Source: Thamnaconus septentrionalis (taxonomy: Eukaryota > Chordata > Actinopteri > Tetraodontiformes > Monacanthidae). From it: 64,000 bases of DNA. The stretch lies in assembly GCA_009823395.1 (NCBI GenBank), contig CM020505.1:120629-184628 (forward strand), in the 5' to 3' direction. The notes under the pieces are model-generated. The model made no database searches. It worked only from the letters and a program-made list of their open reading frames with translations, and was not told where the DNA came from. Position 1 is the first letter of the stretch. Each line of letters opens with the position of its first letter. Below are positions 1 to 11,620 of this stretch, in pieces. The translations under genes and the position numbers were made by a program.

Positions 1-15
1 ACAAATAAAGTTTTA

Positions 16-19
<4 letters not shown>

Positions 20-70
<51 letters not shown>
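20..70. repeat. (TTA)n microsatellite
   Basis: A nearly uninterrupted TTA/ATT trinucleotide run lies at the left edge of the window. A complementary (TAA)n run lies at about 1166-1220, so the two runs bracket the first 1.1 kb in inverted orientation. Confidence 0.95.
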
Positions 71-744
71 CATAAGTGCATTGTCCTCTTTTATTATTAC
101 AGTGATGTTGCAGTAATACAGGAAAATTAAAATACATTTGTTTTCATAGTAAACATTATGATTGCAGTGTTTACCCAATTACAAAACTGTCATTTTTAAG
201 AGTTTTTGGCATTACTTTACACACTGTACTAGTTAAAGTAATAAAAATAACAGAAATAACCCACTGCCACAATAGTCTAAAACAGTCAACACCATGCCAA
301 ATAAAATATTTCCATAAAATATTTCTTTGAATTATAAAACAGTAGCACATTTCTAATTAAGGGCCTACAAAATACAAACTAAACTTAGTAAATTCATCCT
401 AAATAAGGCTAAAATAACATGAAGAGAAAACTCTGTAAGACACAACTTCCACTGAACAACGGAATACGGAATACAACAACACGCCCTCCCTCCCTGTTAT
501 AATCTGAATAAACGGGTCTGGATTCAATCAGTCATTCCCATGGCAGGAATAGGCCAACTTGGCAGGACATAGCCAACTTTCATTAAACAAACAAAAACGC
601 TGATTCATGACGAACAAATATTAGCCAGCTAGCTAACATTTATCCGACGCTAGCTAGCTGGCTAGCAGGACAAATAAACAAACTTCGGGGTGAACGGCGT
701 TTCACCTCCACCACTCCAGCCCACATCACAAACAAATAACTTAC

Positions 745-814
745 CTTTCTCTTGATCAGTTTTCTTTTCCTTCCGTTTTTCCGCACCGCTGGGATAACTC
801 CTTTTTGATGCCAT
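745..814 (-). pseudogene. First coding exon of a hAT/ZMYM1-like transposase gene
   Basis: On the minus strand an ATG at 814-812 opens 23 codons rich in Lys and Glu, starting MASKRSYPSGAEKRK. The exon ends in AAAG followed by GTAAG, a good splice donor (GT at 744-743). A short basic leader of the form S-Y-P-S-G-A-x-K-R-K is typical of the N-terminus of TTF/ZMYM1-like hAT-derived proteins; I infer the family from this motif alone. No following exon is visible before the window's left end, so the gene is either partial here or only a relic. The DNA just upstream (815-1130) has CpG-containing, promoter-like sequence. An unrelated ORF with the same motif cannot be excluded. Confidence 0.45.
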
Positions 815-1028
815 TATGGTCTTTGTTTGTTTTTAATCCTCTTGCTAACGGGAACGAATGGTAGCTGTCAATCATTCACATCATACCTGTCGACGTCACT
901 AACTGTGTGACAGTGCGGCAAGGCCCCAGAGTCCAAGATGGCGTCCCACTCATTTCAATGAAGTTGCTCACTCAACGCATGGCTCCAAAAAAGTTTTGGA
1001 CTTCCGCATTGATGGGATAATAGAGCAT

Positions 1029-1070
1029 GCGCAGTTGTGTCAGTGTGGAGCGCAGTTGTGTCAGTGTGGA
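1029..1070. promoter_or_regulatory. 21-bp direct repeat in promoter-like DNA upstream of the minus-strand exon
   Basis: Two adjacent copies of a 21-bp unit (GCGCAGTTGTGTCAGTGTGG plus A) occur here. The first overlaps GCATGCGCAG, which resembles an NRF1-type site. The position, 215 bp upstream of the exon at 745-814, fits a CpG-containing promoter. The promoter role is inference. Confidence 0.35.
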
Positions 1071-1165
1071 GCCCGTCACTGCCAGACGTGCGCGCTCACG
1101 AACCGTACAGAATTCAACGTGGAAATTAATGTATTTTTTACGGAACAACTGACGATGTTTTTTTA

Positions 1166-1220
<55 letters not shown>
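1166..1220. repeat. (TAA)n microsatellite
   Basis: A run of TAA trinucleotides, complementary to the (TTA)n run at 20-70. The flanking bases (TTTTTTTAAATAA) are also A/T only. Confidence 0.95.
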
Positions 1221-1498
1221 GTATTATTATAATAATATACTATTATTTGTGTATTAAACAAGTGCGCAATGTGCAACTGAATAATAAATAATAATTCCTT
1301 GAATCAACTCTCTATGGACCATAACAGCACTGCCACATATATTTTTTAATTAATAACCTCTTTGGAAAGCAGACAAAGTATTGAAATGATTGGTCTATTT
1401 ATTTCATCAGAACTAAAAACTGAACGATCGAAAGTTCTCCCCTTTCTCTTGCACCTATCGACCGGTCAACTTTTGGCTTATCTGCTGTGTTCGAGAAA

Positions 1499-4400
1499 AT
1501 GCCGACCTGTGCTGCAATTAACTGTGTCACCCGATCAACAGGCAAAGGGTGCAAAGGACCCACGTTATTTCGGTAAGAATGATTAATGAAATGACTGTAA
1601 GGCACTTTTATGCCGCTGGCGTTTTTACGTACGTACGTACGTCCGTGTGTGTAGCTAACACAAATGTGCAAATATTTTGTTGTCCTCATGGAATTAAACA
1701 GCATGTTCATTTATCAGTGAGTGCTCTCTCTTTTCATGCAATCCATCACACTGAATATGTAATGCTGAATCATGAAAGCTATGGAGCAAAAAATAATAAT
1801 TACATAAACGACGAGTGAAATAAAATGTGTCATTCATTCAAAAAGATGTCATTAATTTATTACATTTAAAATTAGTGATGTGTTATTGACTATTTTATTA
1901 CTTAGTTGAAAATGCCATTTTATTTCATTTAACAAAGCATATCATTATTTCATCATGCATTTAATTGTTTTGTGGTCCTGTGTTTTAGAGCGTCATATTT
2001 TTATTCTGTTGTCAAATTTACCCATCAAAGTCAGATTAGTAATCCTGTACATCAGTTTAAGGAAAACAAATTCTAGGTAATGGATTGCAGATCTTGTAGT
2101 GACCTGTTACAATGGAAAAAGATTTATACATAATAAGTATGTCTGTGTGCCCAATATTTTAGCTTACACTAAACTTTTTGCACAACTGTCTGCATTGTGT
2201 TCAAGCTTAAATGAGTTAAATATGTTTGCATACGCAATTTTAAGTTAAATTACACTAAAAATATTGTACATTTATTTTTGGAATGTTTTGCTTTTTACAG
2301 CTTTCCTTTTGGGGACAGAAAAAGGTTGCACAAATGGGTGGAAAATGTGAGAAGAAAAAACTGGACACCCAATGACAACTCCAGGCTGTGTGCTCTTCAC
2401 TTTGAGGAGAAATCTTTCATTTTGCGTGGCGAGAGAAAGTGCCTAACTTCAACAGCTGTCCCAACCATTTTTAGTTTCTTCAAATCAGGTAAGAGCATGT
2501 CTACCAAACAAAAGGGAAGTGAGTCACACACCCGTGATTTTCAACAAATCTTTGACCACACATATTCTAAAAAAATGTCAAGAGGTGTCAGAGATCTTGG
2601 AAGAAGACAGTTTTCTAGTGATTCAGGAGCCATGTGACAGCCATATTGTGTCTGATGTAGAGGTCACAAATGATGAAGAGGTCAGAGCAACCCATGATCA
2701 CAATTACATAGTTAAGGAGTCCCCAAAGACACTGAAGGGCCAATTACAGAAACATTTATTTTCTGTTGGAGACAAATTAGAGACTTGTCAAAAGAAATTG
2801 AAATTGGAAAAGAAGAAGACCAGAAGAGTTATTGAAAAGAGTGGAGTCTCTGACTGAGGTCATCTGTCCCTTTTAGGGGAAAAAAAACTGATTTCTTCTG
2901 GATTTGCAGAGATGCTGCAGAATTCCTCCAGTGGCGTTCCAGATCTTACAGAGAGTGGGAGTGGGAACAGGTTAAAAGTGTCAAAGGAATTGCAATCATT
3001 TGCAATGACTTTACATTTTTATTCAGCAAAAGCTTATGCTTATGTGGGTGAATGCTTTGACCTTGCCTTGCCACATCCAGGCACTATCAGGACTTGGTAC
3101 AATAAAATCTTTGCAGATCCAGGATTTACAGAAGCATCCTTTTCAGCCATAACAGCATATGCACCGGACAGGAGAAAAGAGGGCAAGGAAACAATTTGTG
3201 CTTTGATGATGGATGAAATGTCTGTCAAGTGTTATTCTTCTTTGAACTGTGCATTTCCCACACTTGAGGGGAAGGGCAGCGAACTCGAACGCTTTGCTGG
3301 GCTTCACTGATGACCAGGGCTTTGTTGCAGGTTTTATCCTTCATTTTATCTTTTGATCCCTGCTGCCCAAACGCATAGGTGAAAAACCTTTAACCAAAAC
3401 CAACAAACAAGTTAAATTGACATAACAAGTGATTTAACACCAACCAATAACACCAGTTAATAAATGATACAGTGAATTCAACACATTAGTCACAACATAT
3501 ACTATGACTATTTCCAATGGATATTTAATAATAAATACATACAGTTTAAACAATTAATTTAGTCACCAATTAAGTTTAATTATCAACTATTAAGTTTACC
3601 TATTGTATTTATCAATTATGTTTATCAATTAGCAGTGAGACTTTAATTCAGTCTAAACAAGTGCACAATCAACATGCCTCGCCCCATTTCCTTCACAACA
3701 AACAATTCATGCTCCCCCACGTGTCCTCCTGCGCCGGTGCTGGAAACAAGAGCGACGCGGCGCAGGCGCAACAGGTAGCAGTCGTAGCAGTCCGCAACAC
3801 CGTGGCTGGCGGTCTTACCGACTGTCTGTTCAGTCTGAAAGTTCAGTCGCCAGCTTTGCACAGCTCTGTGAATGGTTTCGCTCCGACGAGTGTCTTCTCA
3901 AGCGCAGACTGGCGTCCTGCTCGCTCGCCGCCCGCCGCTCGCTCACCTGCCACCGATTGCGCGCTCCGCCTATATCCGCCCGGGTGCGTGCGGGTGGCCA
4001 ATTAATAGTTTCGCGTCGCTGCTGACGCCACGGAGCATTCGCCGCAACAATGTCCATTAGAAAGCATGTGGAATTCTCTGCAGGGAAAATTCATGGCTAT
4101 GTAGATCTTGGCTGCGGGAGTGTAGATGACAGTTTGCCACCCGCAAGGGATGCATTAGTTCTCATGGCCGTAGCCATTGAAGAAGCTTGGAAAATCCCTG
4201 TTGCCTATTTCTTTCTTGATACACTGACAGGGGGAGAGCGTGCAAACATAATCAGCGATGCCTTCAAAGACTTAAAAATGCTGGAGTTCGCACAGTGTCT
4301 TTGACATGTGATGGCCCATCTTGCCATTTTGCCAAGTTAAGGGCTCTTGGAGCAGATTTAAATGTAAATTCAATGAGGCCCTCATTTACTAATCCTGCTG

Positions 4401-5748
4401 ATACCTCACAAGTGGTCCATGGAGTTTTAGATGTGTGCCACATGATGAAGCTGCTTAGGAACACTCTTGCTGAAGCAACTTCACGACAAACAACAACAGG
4501 TAAAGTCAAGCGGCAATATATAGTGGAGCTTAACAAACTTCAAGAGTTGGAAGGACTGAGATTAGGAAACCAGTTAAAGATGGCACACATACGGTGGAAA
4601 AGGCAGAAAATGAAAGTAAAACCTGCAAGTCAAGTTTTCAGCAGCAGTGTGGTTGATGCTCTGGAGTACTGCAACAAACACCTCCAGTTGCCACAGTTCA
4701 AAGGATGTGAGGAGACGGTAAATCCCTTGAGAACCATTGATGCGGCTTTTGATGTACTCAACAGCAGGAACCCTCTGGGTAAAGGAGACAAAGCACCAAT
4801 GAGAACATCAAACAAGGAGCGTGCAGAAAAGAATCCTGCTTAAAGCTGAAAGCCTTCTTCTGGATCTCAAAGATGACAACGGAACACCTTTGCATTCTGG
4901 AAAGCGCAAGACCTGCATCATAGGCTTTATTGCCAGTTTCAGAAGTGTGCTGAAGATTTTCCAAGAGCTGGTGGAAAAGTCTGGTGTCCCATGTCGCTAT
5001 CTGTTGACGTACAAGCTCAGTCAAGATCATCTCGAGCTTTTCTTCTCCTCTGTCAGAGCACGTGGTGGATTTAACAACAATCCCACAGCCACACAGTTTA
5101 AAGCTGCTTACAAGCGTCTCCTGGTGAAGCATCAGGTCAGCACTGCAACAGGCAATTGCATTATTGGAGATGGCACCACCATTTTGGAAGCAACACCTGC
5201 CTCTGTAAGCACAGGCCGTAGATTTGACCTAAAACCTGTTGATCAACCCTAGACTGACCATGATTATCCCATCTGTCCAAATGTAGAAATAGTGTCTGAG
5301 TACAAAGAGGCTGTTATCACTTACATTTCTGCCTTTGTAGTGAAAAAAATTAAAGTTAGACATCACTGCATTTCTTGCCATGATGCACTAACATCTGATT
5401 CCACAGTCCATCCCTTCCTTCTCTTGAAAAACAAAGGAGGTTTGCAGAAGCCATCAGCAGGAATAAGTGCTGTCTGTACAGGACTATTTGTACACAAGAC
5501 TTTTGAAAACATCCTCAGGCAGGATTCCCAAGGGTCATGGCTTCGCAACAGCTATCACAAAGGAAGTCCTAAGCTACAGTGATTGCAAAAATCTTTTCCC
5601 AGGGCTGCACAACCACATGTTTGAAACCACGGTGGATGACAACCACGTGCACATCTTGGTAAAAATGGCATCCAGCATTCATTGTACAATTATGATGCAC
5701 CATTTGGCGAAGAGAGAGACAAAACCTTCAAAGAAAGATTATGTTTGA
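1499..5748 (+). pseudogene. P-element-like THAP-domain transposase, broken (THAP9-like family)
   Basis: Exon 1 (1499-1572) encodes 24 residues starting MPTCAAINC and ends at a GTAAG donor. Exon 2 begins at 2301 after TTTTTACAG. The junction recreates the THAP zinc-finger core, with C4 and C9 from exon 1, then FPFGDRKRLHKW, the LCALHF Cys-His pair and a closing AVPTIF. A Lys/Glu-rich probable coiled coil follows (2519-2857), then the transposase body (2912-3222, 4050-5252) and the C-terminal part (5292-5748). The family mobilises P-like DNA transposons. Damage seen: a frame change near 2490-2520, two single-base shifts near 2850-2885, and shifts near 4300, 4840, 5250 and 5530. A solo LTR is inserted at 3223-4049. 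An AATAAA follows the last stop. I could not identify the element's terminal inverted repeats. Confidence 0.85.
3223..4049. mobile_element. Solo LTR inserted in the P-like transposase, 5-bp TSD ATGTC
   Basis: This 827-bp insert begins TGTCAAG and ends GCAACA, the usual TG...CA form of an LTR. It is flanked by ATGTC at 3218-3222 and again at 4050-4054. Removing the insert and one ATGTC copy gives codons ATG TCC ATT AGA, which keeps the transposase frame exactly (D-E-M-S-I-R-K-H). The left half is AT-rich. The right part (3720-4040) is GC- and CpG-rich and contains CCTATATCC. No internal retroelement sequence remains, so it arose by LTR-LTR recombination. Family and orientation are unresolved. 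Confidence 0.85.
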
Positions 5749-5754
5749 AATAAA
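5749..5754 (+). terminator. Polyadenylation signal AATAAA of the P-like transposase
   Basis: AATAAA begins directly after the TGA stop at 5746-5748. This position fits an extremely short 3' UTR. It is recognised by hexamer only. Confidence 0.5.
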
Positions 5755-8700
5755 TTCACCAAGCTGGTCCACTTTTACCATCAGTAGTGTAAACCATACT
5801 GTGTGTTGTGTGTATTCATTGAATAGTAGTACTCATATACTATTAGTAGTCTTATTAGTAGTACTAGTAGTCAATAGTTAGCAGTATTCTGTGGTGTAAA
5901 ACAACCTTTACATGGCTCCATTCATTGCACCTGGCTTTGTCTTATTGTTAAAAAAAACAACAAAAAAAACCCAACCAAACGTTAGCTTGTATTATGGAAA
6001 ACAAGTTCTGACCTGGAAGTAAAAAAAATGATTATTACTAATATTTCCGCAGGCATTTACACACATGCGCACACACAGACGTTTATTATTTATATTTTTA
6101 TTTAAAAAAAGTGTCTTATCTTGAAATGATGAAGTGTTGTTATTTCATGTTTTGTTGGCTGTTTCAAGGGTTTATTTAGTTTGTTGTGACACAATCTAAG
6201 GTTCAATTTGTAAAGAAATAAAAAGTTTTTGTGAAAAAATATAGTGGTCAAAGTGATTGTTATTTGTGTTTGTGTTTTTTGTAGTCTTGTCTGGATTTGT
6301 CCTGTTCGTTTCTGGTCGGTGTTTGTGTTCCCACTCTTGGCCTGCACCTTGTCGTGGTGAGTGGGCTTTTAACTAAGACAGGCCAATTATATATATTGTG
6401 CGAAGCCAGCAAAACAGTCATTATTATGAGAATTACAACTGAAGCACACTAAATAATACACCATAAGTCACATTTTGCTTTTCTGTTATTAATCTGTGTT
6501 ATGTCAAGCCTCCACAGTGGCGTGCTGCAGTCAGGATGAGATGAACAGGTGAATGGATGGATGGATTGATGAGCCCAGCGAGCCTCCAACATTCACAGAC
6601 AAGCCAGTCCTATTTTCCACCCAGACGGACGTCTCTTCCATCTATCTTTGCCTGCCAGGGAAATGCAACCAAACATAGTAATTACAGATGGTGTTGTCTC
6701 TGTTATAGTGACACATGAAAAAAAAATTGATTCATGATTCATGTTCATGACAATAACAACAGATTTTCTTCATTCTTCCAATGAGTTTTGCAAACAAACA
6801 TGGCATTTTCCGTGGATCATACTAATACGTTTATAGATTATATAAATAAAATTATAAAAGTCATTAACACATTTGATGTGATTTTATATTAAAGCAGATA
6901 GTCAAACGTAAACACGTCCAGTGTTACACTGTAGAATGGACATGTGAATGATTACAACTTTCTTGACTACTCTGCTTGTACACAAGTAAACGGGGTCCTG
7001 TTTTTCAGTCAATAAATACTGTTCAGAACTGAAATGATGAGTATGTCATCTGTGAAAGAGTAAAAAGCATGTTGGAGGCCAGATTTAGCACTTGGCCTAC
7101 CACCTTAGCACAGTAGTACAGTAAATTAATAATACAAACAATGGACATTGTCAAACGCAGTGCCCATACAATGACACTGTCACCTTCATACAATGCTTTA
7201 GAGCTAGAATAACACACATTTCAAACCATCTTGCTATCAGTTTCGTCTATTTTTGTGCTGGTGAACAACCCTATTTCGTAGCAAACTTAAATACTACGAA
7301 TAAAACAACTATGTCTCAAACAAAGGAGTCTTACGTGTTGGACATTGAAAACGACACGTCTGCATGCCACGATGAGTGAACAAAAACTTACTTTTGCGTG
7401 TTCAATTGCGGTAATCCGTCAGTCCAGGCGCTGCACGGGGCGACTATTATGCCGAGGCATAGCCGACATAGCTTGCACACGCTTTGGACGTGCGCGTACA
7501 AAGCTGTGACATCACTCTCAGAATGTAGACTTTTGTGGGGACTTTCTAGCCTTTAGAAACTATTCAGAGAGACAAAAGTCTATGAATAAAAATATACAAT
7601 AAAAATGTTATATTATAAAGCATGAGTTTGGTAGGAGGTGTCCTGTCAGCCATTTTACAGACGTTTATTTTTGTATTGCAGTCAAAGGGGAAAATGCCTC
7701 TTGGTCCAATAGAATTTTTTTGTTGCAGTACCTTGAGTGGCCACTGGGAAAAATCGGCCTGCTGCCATATTGCCAGTCCGGTATCCAATACTTATAATAC
7801 ATCCATGCAGTGCGGTCCAACGACCTAATAATGCCAAAAAAAACAAAAAAAAAAAACACCAGCCACAGCTTATTATTGCAGCTAATTAGTTTATTTTTTA
7901 AGCATATCAGGGGTGTAACAAACACATGAGATAGCTACAGATTAAAAGCGGACATTTTAAATTCTCCTCAGAAGAGGCTGAACGTGCAACTTTGGGGCCA
8001 CATTGTGGCGACAAAATGTTGCCACCAGTTGCCACCAGTTGCCACCAGGGGGCTTTGTGGCCCAGGAATTATTGATAGACTGGCCCACTTCATGTGTGGT
8101 CTGAGATGAAAAAAACAAAAAAAACAAAAAATAAAAAACAGCAGTTGATGGTGTTTTGGACACTAATCATATAGTAAACATTAACTTGAAACCTTAAGTA
8201 GCCTACAGTAAAACAATGACAGCAGTGTAATTATTTTTAAAGCATGTAATGATTTTAATGCAAGCAACATTCATTGATACAATAAATTTTGGCAGACCAA
8301 TTTTCCAGGCTAACTATATAACTACAACATGAGTAAACCACGAGAGTGCAATATATTTACAAAAATGAGCCCATTTTTAATAAAAATGTCATTTAAAAAT
8401 AGATGAACAACAAAGCTCTAAAGTAATCTATATATTATATAGAAACTATATAGTATCTAAAAACTTAACCCAGAACATGAATGAACATGAGAACTAAACT
8501 GAAAATAGCAAACTAACATTTGTAAACTAAAAACTTGAAATGTGAAGAATTATCTTTCCTTTCTTTGCCTTTTTGAAGACAGTGCTCCCTGGGGTCCCCT
8601 CTGGAACATGCTGTATATCTATGTGTGTGAGAGACAAAAAATATTGCTAAAGTTACAATATGCATGTGAGAAGGTGAGCAAACACCCTCTCCCCTTCTCA

Positions 8701-9357
8701 CTGTCTCCCCAGGAGTTTTCTTGTTGCTGTTTTTGTTGTTGTTTGTTGAACTTAATCTATAAGTCATTATTTGGTGTTGTTTTACTTTTTTTTAAAATTA
8801 TAATTATAAAACAATTTCAACTCCCGAACAGCAAACATTAAAAAAAAAGCTTATTCCCTGGGCAAATTAAAATATTAATTTAAAAAAAGGAAATAATTAA
8901 ATGAAATTGTTTTCTGCAACCTCCACCAGATTCTTGTTCTACATGTCCTCAACCTCTGTGGTAATTTTTTTTAACTTGTTTCACTGTAGCATTTTGGAAT
9001 AATCTGTCCCTAAAGTTATTGACAGTGAAGATTATAATGTCTGCTTCCAAAGGCAAATTAAAATAAATTAATTAAAAAACAAAATCAAAATGTCTTCTGC
9101 AAACTCCACCAGATTCTTTTTCTACATGTCCTCATCTAGCTGTGTTGTGATTTTTAAGTTATTTCACTTTTTCACTAGCACTGGAACACCAGACACTGAG
9201 CAGGCTGAAAACTAACACAGACACAAAATTGTTTAGCAACGACACTAAAGGTTTCACCTGATTCTTCACTTGACTTACTGAATGACGTGACCTCGTTGGA
9301 GCTTTTGCAACAGCAGAAGTGAGAAAGAAGTGCAACATATGCGTGAGTATGATTTCC
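5755..9357. other. AT-rich DNA with no recognised gene
   Basis: I see no coding sequence with family similarity here. Minor structure: three copies of GTTGCCACCA near 8018-8047, a poly-A/T-rich run near 7828-7858, and a short hairpin around 7527-7585 (AGACTTTTGT pairing with ACAAAAGTCT). A GC-richer patch at 7420-7510 interrupts otherwise AT-rich sequence. Open frames here are short and low in complexity. Confidence 0.6.
8865..9170 (+). repeat. Diverged tandem duplication, period about 190 bp
   Basis: The segment 8865-8985 and the segment 9055-9170 share the same order of short blocks. These are an AATTAAAAT-rich start, then TCTGCAA.CTCCACCAGATTCT, then TTCTACATGTCCTCA, and a TTTCACT end. 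The copies differ by scattered substitutions and indels, so this is an old local duplication. No coding content is seen. Confidence 0.7.
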
Positions 9358-10165
9358 TAAACACTGGGGGCCAGATCCACAAAGCCATTGCCCTGCTTTT
9401 GCGCCAGAAAATCTGTGTAAAAGGCGCCAAAAACGGTGATTCCGATCCACAGAGGGGACGCAAACGTGAAAATGGGCGGAAAATGCGCCGAGGCGCAGGT
9501 AGCGGCAGGGCTTCGCCAGACTCATTTGAATGTATTTAAATGAGTCATTACGCGCAAAAGGACACACAACCTTTTATGCAAATATGCCTCATTCAAATAG
9601 CGGCAGATCCAGAAAGAGTTTGCGCTCGTGTCCGCACGCACTTTGACACCGCCAGCCAAAACCAGGCGCAGTTTCTGTCTGTCAAAGTGTTTCTTGCTTC
9701 TGAGTGAAACTTTCCTCTCTGAAGATCCTGAAATATATACATGGCTCCCCAAATCTTATATATAGACAGGCATAGACTACAGTATATATGCCAATATTTT
9801 AGATAGGCTATGAAAAAAAACAAATGGTACTCAGGTGTTGGTGATTGTCTAGCTTATATAATGACGTCTTGACTTTCTTTGCATTATGGCAGCAGTATGA
9901 CGCAGGAGGCATCGTAATGCCAGGCGCGCACAGGAGCACAGGAGTTTATCGTAGCAGATCTGAAATGTTTTTGTTTTATTTTCCGTGCATCCATGAACAC
10001 AAACCAGACACATGCACCCACGAACAACCTTTGGCGCAAACTGCTCTCAGGTTTCCAGACCGCAACATTCGCACCTGTTTCAGGTGCCGCATTTGTGGGC
10101 GTGTTTGCGCCTACATGTCATTAGCGCAAAAACCTTTGTGGATACCCGCATCGGCAGCGCAGATT
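9358..10165. mobile_element. Candidate MITE with GCGC-rich subterminal repeats
   Basis: The left side has GGGGGCCAGATCCACAAAGC followed by TTTTGCGCC. The right side has the inverted order GCGCAAAAACCTTTGTGGATAC. Related motifs (GATCCAC, GGCGCAAA, GCGCAAA) recur many times inside, on both strands. Dense short palindromic motifs and inverted ends suggest a non-autonomous DNA transposon, perhaps Harbinger-like. No clear target-site duplication was found and the ends are approximate. Confidence 0.45.
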
Positions 10166-10239
10166 GCAGCCGCAATCTCGCTGCAAAACGTGCCGCATTT
10201 TACCGCCGCGCGCCCTTCTTTGAGGATGTACCCCTGAGA

Positions 10240-10780
10240 CTTTTTGTTTGAAATCAACAATAGCAACCAACAACATACAGTATCTGTCAATTCCCACATA
10301 CATCTTATATTGCTTTTAATTTTGCTTTCAAGCAGGTATAACTACATGTTGGAGCCCACTCAATCAATCTATCAATAAAATATTCAATGACTAAAATCAA
10401 CATGGTGTCCCTTTTTTCAGTTTATGGCGATATGTAATGTATTAATGTGTTATGATGTGGGTTTTTTTTGTTTTTTTTTTTTTTTTTACAAATGTGTCTC
10501 TCCATTATTTTTTTAAAAAAAAACAACCACCTTTTAATTCATTGGACACAGCAAAACAAAATATAAACAAATAAGAAATATTTACGAATAACAATGTTTT
10601 GTTGGGCTTAGATAGATAGACTATCAGTTCTATCTAGATAGCCTTTAAACTTTAGAGTAAGGACATTTCTTTTCAGGCATAAAAGAATACGTTATTTTTG
10701 TTAAAATATTTGAGAACTTGCCACCCCTGTATGTTTTGATGATTTGAGACGCCCTTTTTGTAAGCTAGAGAGTGAGGTCT
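10240..10780. other. AT-rich spacer with poly-T tract
   Basis: No gene is recognised. A poly-T run at about 10456-10488 is followed by an A run near 10515. A small palindrome around 10612-10643 is built from GATAGATAGACTATC and the related CTATCTAGATAG. Confidence 0.6.
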
Positions 10781-11005
10781 TTGTTTCATTTTCTTTCTCC
10801 TCAGACAGAGTTGAGTTAGGGCCTAGTTTTTTGTGCTTTGTTGACTTTTTATTTGGCTCAAACCCTTTAGTTCCGCCTTCCCCTCCACACTTATCTGTTG
10901 GAATTTATACTCATTGCAAATAAATAATCTTTTGAAACCAAAACCTCGAGTTCTTTTCTTGTTGGTTGTCAGCCTCATCGTTACCTCCCTTAGGGTAACG
11001 GAACA
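10781..11005 (+). mobile_element. 3' part of an LTR upstream of a tRNA-Pro primer site
   Basis: This segment carries AATAAA at 10919-10924 and ends GGAACA two bases before the primer site at 11008, matching the R-U5 end of an LTR. The upstream limit of the LTR cannot be fixed because its partner LTR is absent, so the start given is only the beginning of LTR-like sequence. It belongs to an endogenous retrovirus or related LTR element oriented on the plus strand. Confidence 0.6.
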
Positions 11006-11007
11006 AT

Positions 11008-11025
11008 TGGGGGCTCGTCCGGGAT
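11008..11025 (+). other. Primer-binding site, tRNA-Pro type
   Basis: The 18-mer TGGGGGCTCGTCCGGGAT is the classic tRNA-Pro primer-binding site used by many gammaretroviruses. It lies 2 bp after the LTR-like CA end. This fixes the orientation (plus) and indicates a retrovirus-like element. Confidence 0.9.
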
Positions 11026-11078
11026 ATTCTGACAACCAGCAGGAAATGACTTGTGACCTTTGTTGAGCACATGAGAAA

Positions 11079-11320
11079 ATGAGTTTCAACTTGCAAAGGT
11101 TTGTGGACAATCCTTCCATTGAGCAGGTTCACGCATGTGGTAAAGATGATTTATTGTTAATTGCAGCACACTTTGATATTCCTGTTCAAAGGAGTTTACT
11201 TCAAAAATAAATCAAGAGATGGGTCCTTGAAAAGTTGGTTGACTTCAAGGTCCTCAGTCCGACCCGTCCTGTGTCTGAGACTTGGGTTGATAATGTTCCT
11301 CCTGATAATGTTCCTCCATT
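11079..11320 (+). pseudogene. 5' end of gag, truncated remnant
   Basis: A methionine codon 54 bp after the primer site opens a short alpha-helical-looking N-terminus. It resembles the first residues of gag in teleost LTR elements. The frame is lost after about 40 codons by an indel near 11209-11230, although a related reading continues in another frame to about 11320. Coding similarity then stops and an unrelated dispersed repeat begins. Capsid, protease and polymerase are absent, so this is a short stub. Family assignment rests mainly on the adjacent primer site. Confidence 0.5.
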
Positions 11321-11324
11321 TTCA

Positions 11325-11620
11325 GGTTCATCGGGATCCCCTAAGACACACCCATGTCAAATTTGGGGCTTCTAGCCCATGAGGAACCCCGAAACCCTAA
11401 CTCTAATTCCAGCAGTAACCCTAACCCTATTTCCAGCCTTATCGCTACCCCTAATGCAATGCAAGTCTATGAAGGTCAAAGGTCAACTTTGTCCTGGAGA
11501 CATGGGACCACTTGCTGCTTCATCAGGATCCTCCAGTACACACCCACGCCAAATTTGGGGCTTCCAGCCCATGAGGAACCCCGAAAACTTCACTCTAATT
11601 CCAGCCTTCCATCTTCATTG
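11325..11620 (+). repeat. Dispersed repeat, two tandem partial copies (third copy at 13318-13456)
   Basis: Blocks such as ACACACCCA.G.CAAATTTGGGGCTTC.AGCC followed by CATGAGGAACCCC occur at 11344-11390 and again at 11536-11585. A block reading GTCAAAGGTCAACTTTGTCC with GGAGACATGGG.CCACTT occurs at 11475-11515 and at 13361-13400. In the copy at 13318 the block order is the same. This is a repeat family of unknown origin with about 195-bp spacing. Confidence 0.75.

Noticed and set aside
11405..11435. Interstitial telomere repeat (TAACCC)
   Set aside because: Only about two CCCTAA units occur, within a longer dispersed repeat; this is not a telomere array.
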